A stretch of 64,000 nt of DNA from Mesorhizobium sp. B2-1-8 (GTDB lineage Bacteria; Pseudomonadota; Alphaproteobacteria; Rhizobiales; Rhizobiaceae): contig NZ_CP083952.1 in assembly GCF_006442545.2 (NCBI RefSeq), forward strand, positions 3,945,501 to 4,009,500, in the 5' to 3' direction. Shown piece by piece: positions 1-8,272 of this stretch. Below the pieces are notes generated by a model that saw only the letters and a program-made list of their open reading frames with translations, did not search any database and was not told the DNA's origin. The translations under genes and the position numbers were made by a program. How positions within the stretch are numbered: position 1 is the first letter of the stretch; each line of letters opens with the position of its first letter.

Positions 1-1254
1 CGCAGCTTCATCATGCTGGCGGTGATGCTGGTCGCCGTCTTGTTCGATCGCGCGGCACTGACCATGCGCAATCTGGCGATCTCGGCGATCGCCGTCATCC
101 TGGTTTCCCCGCACGAGGTCGTCGGCCCGAGCTTCCAGATGTCGTTCGCGGCAACCGCGGCCTTGGTCGGCGCCTATGCCGGCTGGGCCGACCACCATGC
201 GGGAAAGACGAGGCCACCGCCGCCAAAGCGATCCCTGCCCGGGTTCCTGACGCGAAAGTTCCTCTTGGCGACAGGTGGATTGGCAATGACATCCATCATC
301 GCCGGCAGCGCAACGGCGCTGTTTGCCATCTGGCATTTCCAGCGGGTGTCGCCGCTCAGCCTGTTCGCCAATCTGGCCGTCATGCCGATCGTATCGGTTG
401 TGATGTTCCTGGCTGTCGCCAGCGCGTTGCTGATGCCGTTCGGGTTGGATTGGCCGGCTCTCTACCTCATGGGCAAGGGCCTGACGGCGATGATCGCCGT
501 ATCGGCGTGGATATCGGAGCGCTCTCCGATCGATGGGGTCGGGCTGATCTCGCAGCAATCCGTGCTGCTGGTCACCGTCGCGCTGGTCATCGCGACGATG
601 GCGACGACCTGGCTGCGGCTTGCCGCGCTGCCGTTCGCGCTTGCCGGCCTGTTGACTGTGTCGCACACGCGCACGCCCGACGTGCTGATCTCGGAAGACG
701 CGCGGCTGGTCGCAATGCCAATCGGCAATGGCGAACTGGCCGTCAACCGGGAACGTCCGAACGAATTCGCAGCCGAAAACTGGAAACGCGCCCTGATCTC
801 CGAAACAATCGTTAAACCGGAAATGTTCGACAAGACGGACGGGCAATTCGATATCGCCGCTCCCACCGACCTGCCGCAGGGATCGCCGTTCTATTGCCGT
901 GAAGGCCTGTGTCTTGCCAGGCACCCCTCCGGCGCGATCATCGCCTATGTCGAGGATCGCAAGAACACCTGGAAGGCCTGCGCCTTCGCCGACCTGATCG
1001 TCGTCAATGACGCGACCGCCTATGACGCCTGCCACAATCCGCTGGTTCTCGTTGTCACGAAACGGCAACTGGCCCGCAAGGGGAGTGCCGCCGTCTTCTT
1101 CGATCCCCAGTCGGCCACGAGCCCGGCTGCGATCGAATTCGCCGTCGACGGACCATACCGGCCCTGGCACGAGCAGCGAAAATTCTCACGCGAGGCGAGG
1201 GGGCTGCCGCCCTATAAAAAGCCTGACAAACCCGATGGCAAACCGGTTCAGTAG
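1..1254 (+). CDS. comEC: ComEC/Rec2-family DNA internalization protein, C-terminal part (truncated by window edge)
   Basis: The reading frame is already open at base 1, so the gene begins upstream and only the C-terminal ~418 residues are here. The first ~200 residues form several hydrophobic segments, as in the Competence (PF03772) membrane core. A soluble tail follows with [10 protein letters not shown] and a metallo-beta-lactamase-like end that looks degenerate (no HxHxDH seen), ending KPDGKPVQ. In the known family, ComEC forms the inner-membrane channel for single-stranded DNA uptake. It converges on lexA, and the two 3' ends overlap by 7 bases. The ComEC-lexA pairing is common in rhizobia, which supports the name. 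Confidence 0.8.
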   Translation, partial: RSFIMLAVMLVAVLFDRAALTMRNLAISAIAVILVSPHEVVGPSFQMSFAATAALVGAYAGWADHHAGKTRPPPPKRSLPGFLTRKFLLATGGLAMTSIIAGSATALFAIWHFQRVSPLSLFANLAVMPIVSVVMFLAVASALLMPFGLDWPALYLMGKGLTAMIAVSAWISERSPIDGVGLISQQSVLLVTVALVIATMATTWLRLAALPFALAGLLTVSHTRTPDVLISEDARLVAMPIGNGELAVNRERPNEFAAENWKRALISETIVKPEMFDKTDGQFDIAAPTDLPQGSPFYCREGLCLARHPSGAIIAYVEDRKNTWKACAFADLIVVNDATAYDACHNPLVLVVTKRQLARKGSAAVFFDPQSATSPAAIEFAVDGPYRPWHEQRKFSREARGLPPYKKPDKPDGKPVQ

Positions 1255-1991
1255 CGTCTTATCAGCCCGACCAGTTTGCCCTGCACCTTGACCCTGTCTG
1301 GCCCGAAGATGCGTGTTTCGTAGGCTGGATTGGCGGCTTCGAGCGCGATCGAAGCGCCCTTGCGGCGAAACCGCTTCAGCGTTGCTTCCTCCTCATCGAC
1401 CAGCGCCACGATGATTTCGCCCGGACTTGCCGTATCGGCATTGCGGATGATGACCGTGTCGCCGTCGAAGATACCGGCCTCGATCATCGAGTCGCCCTTG
1501 ACCTCCAGCGCATAGTGCTCGCCGCCCATGATCATGTCCGGCGGCACCGAAATCGAATGCGTCTGATGCTGGATGGCATCGATCGGCACACCGGCGGCGA
1601 TACGGCCCATGACCGGGATGGACACGGCTGAAACCGCATCGTCGTCGTTACCGGCCGCGGGCAGGCGAGAAGGCGCCGCCGCCGGCCTGATCTGGCGGCC
1701 GAGACCGCCTTGGCCAAGGCTGCCCTGGATGACGCTTGGCGAGAACTTCTTCGCCGCATTGAGGCCCGGCGCGATCGAGTCCGGCAGCCGCAGCACTTCC
1801 AGCGCGCGCGCCCGGTTGGGCAGCCGGCGAATGAAGCCGCGTTCCTCCAACGCCGTGATCAGGCGATGGATCCCCGACTTGGAGGCAAGATCGAGCGCTT
1901 CCTTCATCTCGTCGAAAGAGGGCGGTATCCCGCTTTCCTTGAGCCGTTCGTGGATGAACATCAGCAGTTCATGTTGCTTGCGTGTCAGCAT
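1248..1991 (-). CDS. lexA: SOS-response repressor LexA
   Basis: The 247-aa protein has the family's usual length when started at the ATG at 1991 ([17 protein letters not shown]). The N-terminal winged helix includes [20 protein letters not shown]. After a linker, the self-cleavage and Ser/Lys protease domain is visible: ...[11 protein letters not shown] (Ala-Gly cleavage site), GDSMIEAGI (catalytic Ser) and ATLKRF (catalytic Lys). LexA represses DNA-damage genes until RecA-ssDNA stimulates self-cleavage. An upstream in-frame ATG at 2081 would add 30 unlikely residues and would lie downstream of the SOS box, so 1991 is preferred. Autoregulation is supported by the box at 2062-2076. Confidence 0.95.
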   Translation of the reverse strand: MLTRKQHELLMFIHERLKESGIPPSFDEMKEALDLASKSGIHRLITALEERGFIRRLPNRARALEVLRLPDSIAPGLNAAKKFSPSVIQGSLGQGGLGRQIRPAAAPSRLPAAGNDDDAVSAVSIPVMGRIAAGVPIDAIQHQTHSISVPPDMIMGGEHYALEVKGDSMIEAGIFDGDTVIIRNADTASPGEIIVALVDEEEATLKRFRRKGASIALEAANPAYETRIFGPDRVKVQGKLVGLIRRY

Positions 1992-2061
1992 GGCGGCCCC
2001 CAAGGCAGTGAACGAAGGTCTGAACCAGAATCGAAAAACAAACCCAGAACAAACACTATCT

Positions 2062-2076
2062 GTTCCAGTTGTGTTC
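2062..2076. promoter_or_regulatory. Alphaproteobacterial SOS box (LexA operator) upstream of lexA
   Basis: The sequence is GTTC, seven bases, GTTC: a perfect match to the direct-repeat GTTC-N7-GTTC operator established for Rhizobiales LexA. It lies about 70 bases upstream of the lexA start, as expected for autorepression. Confidence 0.85.
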
Positions 2077-2401
2077 CGCAACCGTTTAAAGTTTAATGAA
2101 TTTGTTAAGGCGTCTGAAGTTTTTTGCCCGCGACAGCGGACGGCAATCGACCCTTTCCGCTGTCGGCAAGGACATTGAAATCGTTTTGGTTAATGGGCTG
2201 TGGCCCATCCTCCGCCGAGGCTTGGCATCAGTCTTTTTGAGGGCTTTTCCGGGGATGGATCGTAAAAATTATGGATCCATTATTCGCGGAACGAAACGAA
2301 ACCAAAACGCCAACGATTGTAGCTTCGGGGTAGCGACGGATCCAGGCGTCCGGCCGGCTCCGATCAAGTGCGTGCGAACAGGCGTCGCGGAAGCGCTGAA
2401 G
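2077..2401. other. Gene-free stretch between lexA promoter and GntR gene
   Basis: About 325 bases hold no convincing gene. The open frames here lack ribosome sites and family-like sequence. A short palindrome ATGGATCCAT lies near 2271-2280 and a T-run near 2237; neither is a clear terminator. The rest is presumably lexA upstream sequence and the 3' flank of the GntR gene. Confidence 0.4.
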
Positions 2402-3175
2402 TCATCCGGCGACAGCTTTCAAGCTGCCGGCGCGGGCGGCGTACTCGGTCGCGCCGCTGTCTTCGCTGTGGACATAGACATGCAGGGTGTAGCCGATATG
2501 CGCAGTCATCAGCGCCTTGGCCCGCTCGACGTCACGATCGAGTGCCGCTTCCATGATCGCGGTATGGTGTTCGATCGCAATCGCTTCACGCAGTGCCTCC
2601 ATCGCCTCTTCATAGCCATCCTTGAGGCCAGCCGCGGCCCGCAATGTCGGCGCCAGACCAAGAAAACGATGATGCCGGCGCAGCTGATCCGAGATTGTCG
2701 AGCGGAAACGCAGCAGCCAATCGCATGTGGCGGCGCTCAGCAGCGCCGCATGGAAAGCCTCGTGGTTCTCGTCCCATTTGTCGACGGCCGCATCCGAGGG
2801 ATCGTCGACCGCGGTCTTGCAGCGGGAGAGCCGGTAGTGGGCGGTGACGACAGCATCCTCCCACTCCTTGCTGCCTTTCTCCATCGATTCGAGGAATAGG
2901 GGGATCTCGACCACCATCCTGGCGCGCGCCAGGTCCTCCAGTTCGGCCCGCGATACCGGAGCCACGGTAAAGCCGCGATTGCTGATGGCGGTGACAAGGC
3001 GTTCGGCCTCGAGCCGCGACAAGGCTTCTCGCAACGGCGTCCAGCCAACGCCATAGGTACCGCGCAGCGCACTCAGCTTGAGCGGGGCGCCGGGCATTAG
3101 GCGCGTGGTCAGGATATCGCGCCGCAACAGCTGATAGGCTGCCTCCGTCTTTGTGGAGCTGGTTTGATCCTGCAT
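2402..3175 (-). CDS. GntR-family (FCD subfamily) transcriptional regulator
   Basis: This 257-aa regulator starts at the ATG at 3175 (MQDQTSSTKTEAAYQLLRRD). The N-terminal winged helix shows the GntR signature (APLKLSALRGTYGVGWTPLREALSRLEAERLV). The C-terminal ~150 residues are an all-helical FCD ligand-binding domain with Asp/His residues suited to metal binding (HEAFHAALL, HHTAIMEAAL). It is divergent from the ABC transporter-kynureninase genes, with two operator-like palindromes in between. It is therefore the likely local regulator of tryptophan/kynurenine uptake and breakdown, with a pathway intermediate as probable effector (inference). An upstream start at 3232 would put coding sequence over one of the palindromes. 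Confidence 0.85.
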   Translation of the reverse strand: MQDQTSSTKTEAAYQLLRRDILTTRLMPGAPLKLSALRGTYGVGWTPLREALSRLEAERLVTAISNRGFTVAPVSRAELEDLARARMVVEIPLFLESMEKGSKEWEDAVVTAHYRLSRCKTAVDDPSDAAVDKWDENHEAFHAALLSAATCDWLLRFRSTISDQLRRHHRFLGLAPTLRAAAGLKDGYEEAMEALREAIAIEHHTAIMEAALDRDVERAKALMTAHIGYTLHVYVHSEDSGATEYAARAGSLKAVAG

Positions 3176-3205
3176 CGCGGTCCATCCGTCGTCTGGCAGT
3201 GAAAA

Positions 3206-3246
3206 ATTATATATGATGTCGGGGCGTGGCAAGAATTATATATAAT
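3206..3246. promoter_or_regulatory. Twin operator-like palindromes in the GntR/ABC divergent promoter
   Basis: ATTATATATAAT (3235-3246) is a perfect 12-base palindrome. ATTATATATGAT (3206-3217) is the same site with one change, offset by 29 bases (close to three helical turns). AT-rich short palindromes are typical GntR/FCD operators. Their place between the regulator and the divergent operon suggests cooperative binding; the bound protein is inferred. Confidence 0.6.
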
Positions 3247-3325
3247 ATTTGACACGGGCCGGCGGATTGACAATGATCGCTGCAGTAGCCGCGCTCCAAG
3301 CGGCGCTGATCAAATCTGGGAGGAA

Positions 3326-4315
3326 ATGATGTTGAAGTCGAAATCCGCTTGGTTGTCGGGTTTGTTCCTGGCCGGCGCATTGATGGTGAATGCCGGCAGT
3401 GCCGCCGCCGATCAGATACGCATCGGCATCGCCAATTTCGGCGAGCACCCCCAGCTCAACGCCGCCATAGCCGGCTTCAAGAAGGCGCTGACGGACAAGG
3501 GCTTCGTCGAGGGCAAGGACGTCGTCTATACGGAGAGCCATACGAATTTCGATGCATCGCTGGTGCCGCAGATGATCGCCAAGCTGCAGGCGGAGCAGCC
3601 CAAGCTGATCTACACCATCACCACGCCGGTCTCGCAGATTGCCAAGAAGGCGCTCGCGGGCTCCGGCATTCCGATCGTCTTTGCCGCGGTCACCGATCCG
3701 GTGGCAGCCAAGCTGGTACCGTCATGGGACTCCGGAGACGAAGGCATGACCGGCGCCAGCGACCTGCAGGACGTCGCCGCGGTAATGGCCTTCACCAAGA
3801 AGCTGCTGCCGAATGCCAAGCGCTTTGGCGTGCCTTACAATCCGGGCGAGGCCAACGACGTTGCCTTGGTCGAAAAGATCAAGGCGGCGGCACCCGCCGC
3901 CGGCTTCGAGGTCGTGGAAGTCGGCATCGACAACGTCAATGACATCCAGCAGCGCATCGCCTCGCTCGCCGGCAAGGCCGACGTGATCTACGGCCCGGCT
4001 TCGAACCTGATCCAGCCGGCGATCGCCGCTGTCTCCGCGGCTGCCCGCCAGGCCGGTATTCCGGTCGTAAATTCCGATGACAGCGCGGTCCGCAACGGCA
4101 CCGTGCCGGCAAGCTTCGCGGTCAATTATACGCAGGTCGGTATCAACGCCGGCAACATCGCAGCCGAAATCCTGAAGGGCAAGGACCCCAAGACGATCGC
4201 GCCGTCGCGCCCCGCCTACAAGGACCACATGGCGACGATCTCGCGCAAGGCGATGGCGGCGTTCGGCATCGAGATACCGGCTTCGATGGCCGATTGCGGC
4301 TGCATCGTCGACTGA
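3326..4315 (+). CDS. ABC transporter substrate-binding protein (ABC_sub_bind, TrpX type)
   Basis: The 329-aa protein has a signal peptide (basic start, hydrophobic core, cleavage near GSAAADQ). It then shows the PF04392-type periplasmic fold: IRIGIANFGEHPQLNAAIAGFKKAL at the start, with TITTPVSQIAKKAL and PASNLIQPAIAAVSAAAR in the middle. This family includes the tryptophan-binding TrpX proteins of Gram-positive bacteria. Two adjacent ATGs (3326, 3329) are possible; 3329 has the better spacing to GGAGG at 3319-3323. The following ATPase, permease and kynureninase genes make tryptophan or kynurenine the likely ligand (inference). Confidence 0.85.
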   Translation: MMLKSKSAWLSGLFLAGALMVNAGSAAADQIRIGIANFGEHPQLNAAIAGFKKALTDKGFVEGKDVVYTESHTNFDASLVPQMIAKLQAEQPKLIYTITTPVSQIAKKALAGSGIPIVFAAVTDPVAAKLVPSWDSGDEGMTGASDLQDVAAVMAFTKKLLPNAKRFGVPYNPGEANDVALVEKIKAAAPAAGFEVVEVGIDNVNDIQQRIASLAGKADVIYGPASNLIQPAIAAVSAAARQAGIPVVNSDDSAVRNGTVPASFAVNYTQVGINAGNIAAEILKGKDPKTIAPSRPAYKDHMATISRKAMAAFGIEIPASMADCGCIVD

Positions 4316-4330
4316 CATCGGGGCAGCAGG

Positions 4331-4354
4331 GGTGACGGCGCGGACGCCGTCACC
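4331..4354 (+). promoter_or_regulatory. Intercistronic hairpin between binding-protein and ATPase genes
   Basis: GGTGACGGCG and CGCCGTCACC form a perfect 10-bp stem with a 4-base loop and no following T-run. Such hairpins behind the binding-protein gene commonly protect the upstream mRNA, giving more binding protein than membrane components. The role is inferred. Confidence 0.65.
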
Positions 4355-4373
4355 TTGAGGTCAGGGAGGAACG

Positions 4374-5153
4374 ATGCTCGAGATCCGATCCGCGCGCAAA
4401 GTGTTCTACAAGGGCCAGGCCGACGAGAAGGTCGCGCTGGACGGTCTCAGCCTGTCGCTGGCCACGGGCGAGTTCGGCATCGTCATCGGCTCCAACGGAG
4501 CCGGCAAGAGCAGCATGCTCAATGCCATTTCCGGCGCCCTGATCCTCGATTCCGGCCAGATCCTGATCAACGGCGCCGATGTGACTGGCATGCCCGTGCA
4601 CAAGCGCGCCGCGAAACTGGCTCGCGTGTTCCAGGACCCGATGCGCGGTACCGCCGCCAGCATGACGGTCGCGGAAAACATGCTGCTGGCTGATTTGCGC
4701 AGCAGCAAGCGCACCTTGCGCCAGGGGCTGAACGCCACCCGGCTTGCGTCCTACAGGGAGCGCCTGTCGATACTGGGCCTCGGCCTCGAAAATCGTCTCG
4801 ACACGCGCGTCGACCTGCTCTCGGGCGGGCAGCGGCAATCCCTGTCTCTGATCATGGCAGTCGGCGGATCGCCGGACCTGCTGCTGCTCGACGAGCATAC
4901 CGCGGCACTCGATCCGCGCACGGCCGAGATCGTCATGCAGGCAACGGTGCGCGCCGTCAGCGCATTGAAGCTGACGACCTTGATGGTGACCCACAACATG
5001 CAACACGCCGTCGACTATGGCAGCCGGGTGATCATGCTCGACGCCGGCCGTGTCCTCCTGGAGGTCACAGGCGAAGAGAAGGCGAGGGTCACGGTTATCG
5101 ATCTGATCGGCCATTTCTCCGTCAAGACCGACCGCATGCTGCTGGCGAGCTGA
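4374..5153 (+). CDS. ABC transporter ATP-binding protein (TrpZ-type)
   Basis: The 259-aa nucleotide-binding subunit has Walker A GSNGAGKSS near residues 40-48, signature LSGGQRQSL, Walker B LLLLDEHTAALDP and the switch His in MVTHNMQHAVDYG. The Walker B run is followed by EHTAALD rather than the common EPTAALD, as in other members of this transporter group. It starts at the ATG after GGGAGGAACG. The permease gene begins 5 bases after its end, so the transporter genes form one operon. It powers the importer formed with the 3326 binding protein and 5159 permease. Confidence 0.88.
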   Translation: MLEIRSARKVFYKGQADEKVALDGLSLSLATGEFGIVIGSNGAGKSSMLNAISGALILDSGQILINGADVTGMPVHKRAAKLARVFQDPMRGTAASMTVAENMLLADLRSSKRTLRQGLNATRLASYRERLSILGLGLENRLDTRVDLLSGGQRQSLSLIMAVGGSPDLLLLDEHTAALDPRTAEIVMQATVRAVSALKLTTLMVTHNMQHAVDYGSRVIMLDAGRVLLEVTGEEKARVTVIDLIGHFSVKTDRMLLAS

Positions 5154-5158
5154 TCATC

Positions 5159-6082
5159 ATGGGCTTTATCGAGGACGTTCTCACCAGCTTCGTCGCGATC
5201 ATGCCGGTCACCCTGGCGCAAAGCCTGATCCTGGCCTTTGTCGTGCTCGGGATCATGATCCCGTTTCGGATGCTGAATTTTCCCGATCTCACCAGCGAAG
5301 GCGCTTTTCCGCTGGGCGGCTGCGTCTGCGGCGTTCTCCTTGCCGCCGGCGCATCGCCGCTGATGGGCATCGCTGCCGCCCTCGTTGCCGGCTTCGCGGC
5401 GGGCTGCTGCACTGCCTTCATCCATCTGCGCTTCCGCATCCACACGCTTCTTGCCGGCATCCTGATGATGACGATGCTCTACAGCATCAATCTTCGGATC
5501 ATGGGTAAGTCCAACCTCTCCGTGTTCGGGTCGCCGACGGTGTTCGACTGGGTGCCGTTCGCGCGGCCGGGTTTCCCCGCCAGCAAGATCGCCGTCGCGG
5601 GTCTTCTCGCGCTTGTCGCCTTCATGCTGCTCTACATGTTCTTCAGGACCGAGAAGGGGACTGCCGTGCGTGCCGTGGGCGCCAATCCTGACATGGCCGA
5701 GGCGCAAGGCATCAATGTCTGGGCCGCGACCATAGGCGGTGTCGGGTTGGCGAGCGCTTTTTCGGCTTCAAGCGGCGCGCTGATGGTGCAGTCGCAGGGA
5801 TTCGCCGACGTCAATATGGGCCTGGGCATTCTCATCAACGGCCTTGCCGCGCTGATGATCGGCGAGGCAGTCGTCGGCAAGCAGACGGTCTGGCGTCAGT
5901 TGCTGGCACCCTTCGCAGGCGCGATCATCTACTACCAGCTGGTGTCGTTCTGCCTCGCCGCCGGCATGCCGCCGCCTGATCTGAAGCTTGCAACGGGCCT
6001 GTTCGTGCTGGCCATGCTTGCCTTGCCCAGCCTGAAGCGCAGCCGGGGAGCCGCACCGGTACGCGAAGCCATTCGTGAGTAA
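5159..6082 (+). CDS. ABC transporter permease (TrpY-type)
   Basis: The 307-aa protein is very hydrophobic, with about eight to nine membrane segments. It resembles the BPD_transp_2 type of permease (LNFPDLTSEGAFPLGG, AVGANPDMAEAQGINV, INGLAALMIGEAVVG). The N-terminal NFPDLTSEG stretch is characteristic of the permease partner of ABC_sub_bind proteins. It is the membrane pore of the three-part importer. Its 3' end overlaps the longest possible reading of the kynureninase gene, which indicates tight co-expression of uptake and catabolism. Confidence 0.85.
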   Translation: MGFIEDVLTSFVAIMPVTLAQSLILAFVVLGIMIPFRMLNFPDLTSEGAFPLGGCVCGVLLAAGASPLMGIAAALVAGFAAGCCTAFIHLRFRIHTLLAGILMMTMLYSINLRIMGKSNLSVFGSPTVFDWVPFARPGFPASKIAVAGLLALVAFMLLYMFFRTEKGTAVRAVGANPDMAEAQGINVWAATIGGVGLASAFSASSGALMVQSQGFADVNMGLGILINGLAALMIGEAVVGKQTVWRQLLAPFAGAIIYYQLVSFCLAAGMPPPDLKLATGLFVLAMLALPSLKRSRGAAPVREAIRE

Positions 6083-6104
6083 CCAGGACGTGAATAACCA
6101 GGGA

Positions 6105-7364
6105 ATGTCACAGATCATGCACGCAACGCTCGATCTAGCAGCCGTCGAAGCCATGGACGCGGCGGACCCACTGCGTGCCATGCGCGACCGGTTCATTTTG
6201 CCGGAAGGCGTCATCTATCTCGACGGCAATTCGCTCGGCGCCGCGGCACCCGCGATTTTCAACGAGCTGCAGAAGGCAGCGACGCAGGAGTGGGCGCAGG
6301 ATTTGATCCGCGCCTGGAACACCGCCGGCTGGTTCGACATGCCGGTCGCGCTTGGCGACCAGTTGGGACGGCTGATCGGTGCGGCGGCCGGTCAGACGGT
6401 GGTCTGCGATACGACCTCGATCAACATCTACAAGGTGCTGCATGCCGCACTTGGCATGCGGCCGGACCGGTCGGTCATCGTCGCTGAGGGCGACAGTTTT
6501 CCAACCGATCTTTATATGGCCGAAGGCGTGGCCTCGACGCGGCCCGGCACCGTGCTGCGGCTCGAGGGCGTCGATGCGCCGACTATCGAGGAACTGATCG
6601 ACGAGCGCGTTGCGGTCATCCTGGTCAACCATGTCAATTACAAATCCGGCCAGCTGCGCGACATGGCGGCACTGACGTGCAAGGCCCATCAGGTCGGTGC
6701 GCTGGTCGTCTGGGATCTCTGCCATACTGCCGGCGCCTTGCCGGTCGAACTCGACAGCGCCAATGCCGATTTCGCCATCGGCTGCACGTACAAGTATCTC
6801 AATGGCGGTCCGGGCGCGCCAGCCTTCATCTACGCCGCCGAACGTCATCACGATAGAGTCCAGCAGCCGCTCAGCGGTTGGTGGGGCCATGCGCGGCCCT
6901 TTGCCTTCGAACAGGGTTATGCGGCCGGCAGCGGCATCCGCCGGTTTCTGTGCGGCACGCAGCCTGTCTTGTCGATGCGGGCGCTCAAGGGAGCACTGGA
7001 CCTTTGGGACGATGTCGACATGGCGGTGGTGCGCAAGAAGAGCATCGCGCTCACCGATCTGTTCATCCAGCTCGTCGAGACCAGATGCGGCGCCTACGGC
7101 CTGGAACTGGAAAGCCCGCGCGATGGCAAGCAGCGCGGCAGCCAGGTGTCGTTCCTCCACCCGCACGGCTACCAGGTGATGCGGGCACTGATCGAGCGCG
7201 GCGTGATCGGCGATTTCCGTGCGCCGTCGACGATCCGCTTCGGTTTCACGCCGCTCTATGTCGGTTACGCCGATGTATGGCAGGCGGTCGAGGTGCTGGA
7301 AGATATCCTGCGCACCGGCGCCTGGAAGGATGCGCGCTTCGCGGTCAAGACGGCGGTGACGTGA
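6105..7364 (+). CDS. kynU: Kynureninase
   Basis: This PLP enzyme of aminotransferase class V type cleaves L-kynurenine to anthranilate and alanine. Visible family features are IYLDGNSLGAAAPA at the start, WDLCHTAGALPVELD (PLP Asp and neighbours), the Schiff-base lysine in CTYKYLNGGPGAPAF, and GWWGHARPFAFEQGY. Length (419 aa from this ATG) fits the family. GTG at 6075 (overlapping the permease stop) and ATG at 6117 are alternative starts; no ribosome site settles the choice. It sits in the same operon as the ABC importer and faces kynA tail to tail. Confidence 0.9.
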   Translation: MSQIMHATLDLAAVEAMDAADPLRAMRDRFILPEGVIYLDGNSLGAAAPAIFNELQKAATQEWAQDLIRAWNTAGWFDMPVALGDQLGRLIGAAAGQTVVCDTTSINIYKVLHAALGMRPDRSVIVAEGDSFPTDLYMAEGVASTRPGTVLRLEGVDAPTIEELIDERVAVILVNHVNYKSGQLRDMAALTCKAHQVGALVVWDLCHTAGALPVELDSANADFAIGCTYKYLNGGPGAPAFIYAAERHHDRVQQPLSGWWGHARPFAFEQGYAAGSGIRRFLCGTQPVLSMRALKGALDLWDDVDMAVVRKKSIALTDLFIQLVETRCGAYGLELESPRDGKQRGSQVSFLHPHGYQVMRALIERGVIGDFRAPSTIRFGFTPLYVGYADVWQAVEVLEDILRTGAWKDARFAVKTAVT

Positions 7365-7372
7365 AAAGTCGG

Positions 7373-7421
7373 CGCAATTCCTGCGGGAAAACTGTGACGC
7401 GGTTTTCCCACGGGAATTGCG
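7373..7421. repeat. Rhizobial intergenic palindrome (GCAATTCC family) between convergent kynU and kynA
   Basis: Outer arms CGCAATTCC/GGAATTGCG enclose inner arms GGGAAAAC/GTTTTCCC. The same family occurs at 19573-19617. It lies between convergent genes and may act as a bidirectional terminator. Confidence 0.75.
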
Positions 7422-7435
7422 TCAAAACAAAGAGT

Positions 7436-8272
7436 TCAAAGCCGGGTACGGACGTTCCAGAGTTCCGGAAACAGGACGACCTCGAGCATCTTCTTGAGGT
7501 AGGAGGCGCCCGATGTGCCGCCGGTGCCGCGCTTCAGGCCGATGATGCGTTCGACCGTGGTGACGTGGTTGAAGCGCCAGCGGCGGAAGTAGTCCTCGAA
7601 ATCGACCAGTTTCTCGGCCAGTTCGTAGAACATCCAGTAGCGTTGCGGATCGCGGTACACCGTCTGCCAGGCTACAAGGACCTCTTCGTTCTCCGTTCGC
7701 GTCTCGCGCCAGTCCGTGCGCTTTGCGTCCGCGCCAATATCGAAGCCGTTGCGCGCCAGAAGCAGCAGCGCTTCGTCGTAGAGCGACGGCTCAGCCAGGA
7801 TCACCTCCAGCTTCTGGCTGAGGTCCGGCCGGTGCTTGTGCGGCCCGAGCATGGCGAGATTGCGATTGCCGGCCATGAACTCGATGGCGCGATACTGCCA
7901 GGACTGGAAACCCGAGGACTGGCCGAGCGCGTCGCGGAACTCGGTGTATTCGCTGGGCGTCATCGTGCGCAGCACGTCCCAGGCATTGTTCAACTGCTCG
8001 AAAATGCGGGCGACGCGCGACAGCATCTTGAAGCTCGGCTCGAGCCGATCGGCACGGATCGAGCGGATCGCCGCGCCTATCTCATGCAGGGCGAGCTTCA
8101 TCCAGAGTTCCGATGTCTGGTGCTGGATGATGAACAGCATCTCGTCATGCGCCGACGACAGCGGCGCCTGCGCGTCGAGCACTTTCTCCAGGTGCAGATA
8201 GTCGCTGTAGGACATGCGTTCGTTGAACGACATCTCAGCACCTTCGGACGCCGGATCGTAGGGCTCGCTCAA
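7436..8272 (-). CDS. kynA: Tryptophan 2,3-dioxygenase
   Basis: The 278-aa heme dioxygenase opens the indole ring of L-tryptophan to N-formylkynurenine. Diagnostic family segments are all present: [18 protein letters not shown] near residues 47-65, [10 protein letters not shown], and [20 protein letters not shown], whose His is the proximal heme ligand, followed by [13 protein letters not shown]. The stop codon is close to the palindrome at 7373-7421. The start ATG overlaps the end of the upstream AMP-forming ligase gene by 4 bases, so the two are translationally coupled and co-transcribed. Confidence 0.95.
   Translation of the reverse strand: MSEPYDPASEGAEMSFNERMSYSDYLHLEKVLDAQAPLSSAHDEMLFIIQHQTSELWMKLALHEIGAAIRSIRADRLEPSFKMLSRVARIFEQLNNAWDVLRTMTPSEYTEFRDALGQSSGFQSWQYRAIEFMAGNRNLAMLGPHKHRPDLSQKLEVILAEPSLYDEALLLLARNGFDIGADAKRTDWRETRTENEEVLVAWQTVYRDPQRYWMFYELAEKLVDFEDYFRRWRFNHVTTVERIIGLKRGTGGTSGASYLKKMLEVVLFPELWNVRTRL

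Noticed and set aside
2096..2899. Open frame on + strand between lexA and the GntR gene
   Set aside because: It runs antisense through the GntR gene and has no coherent domain.
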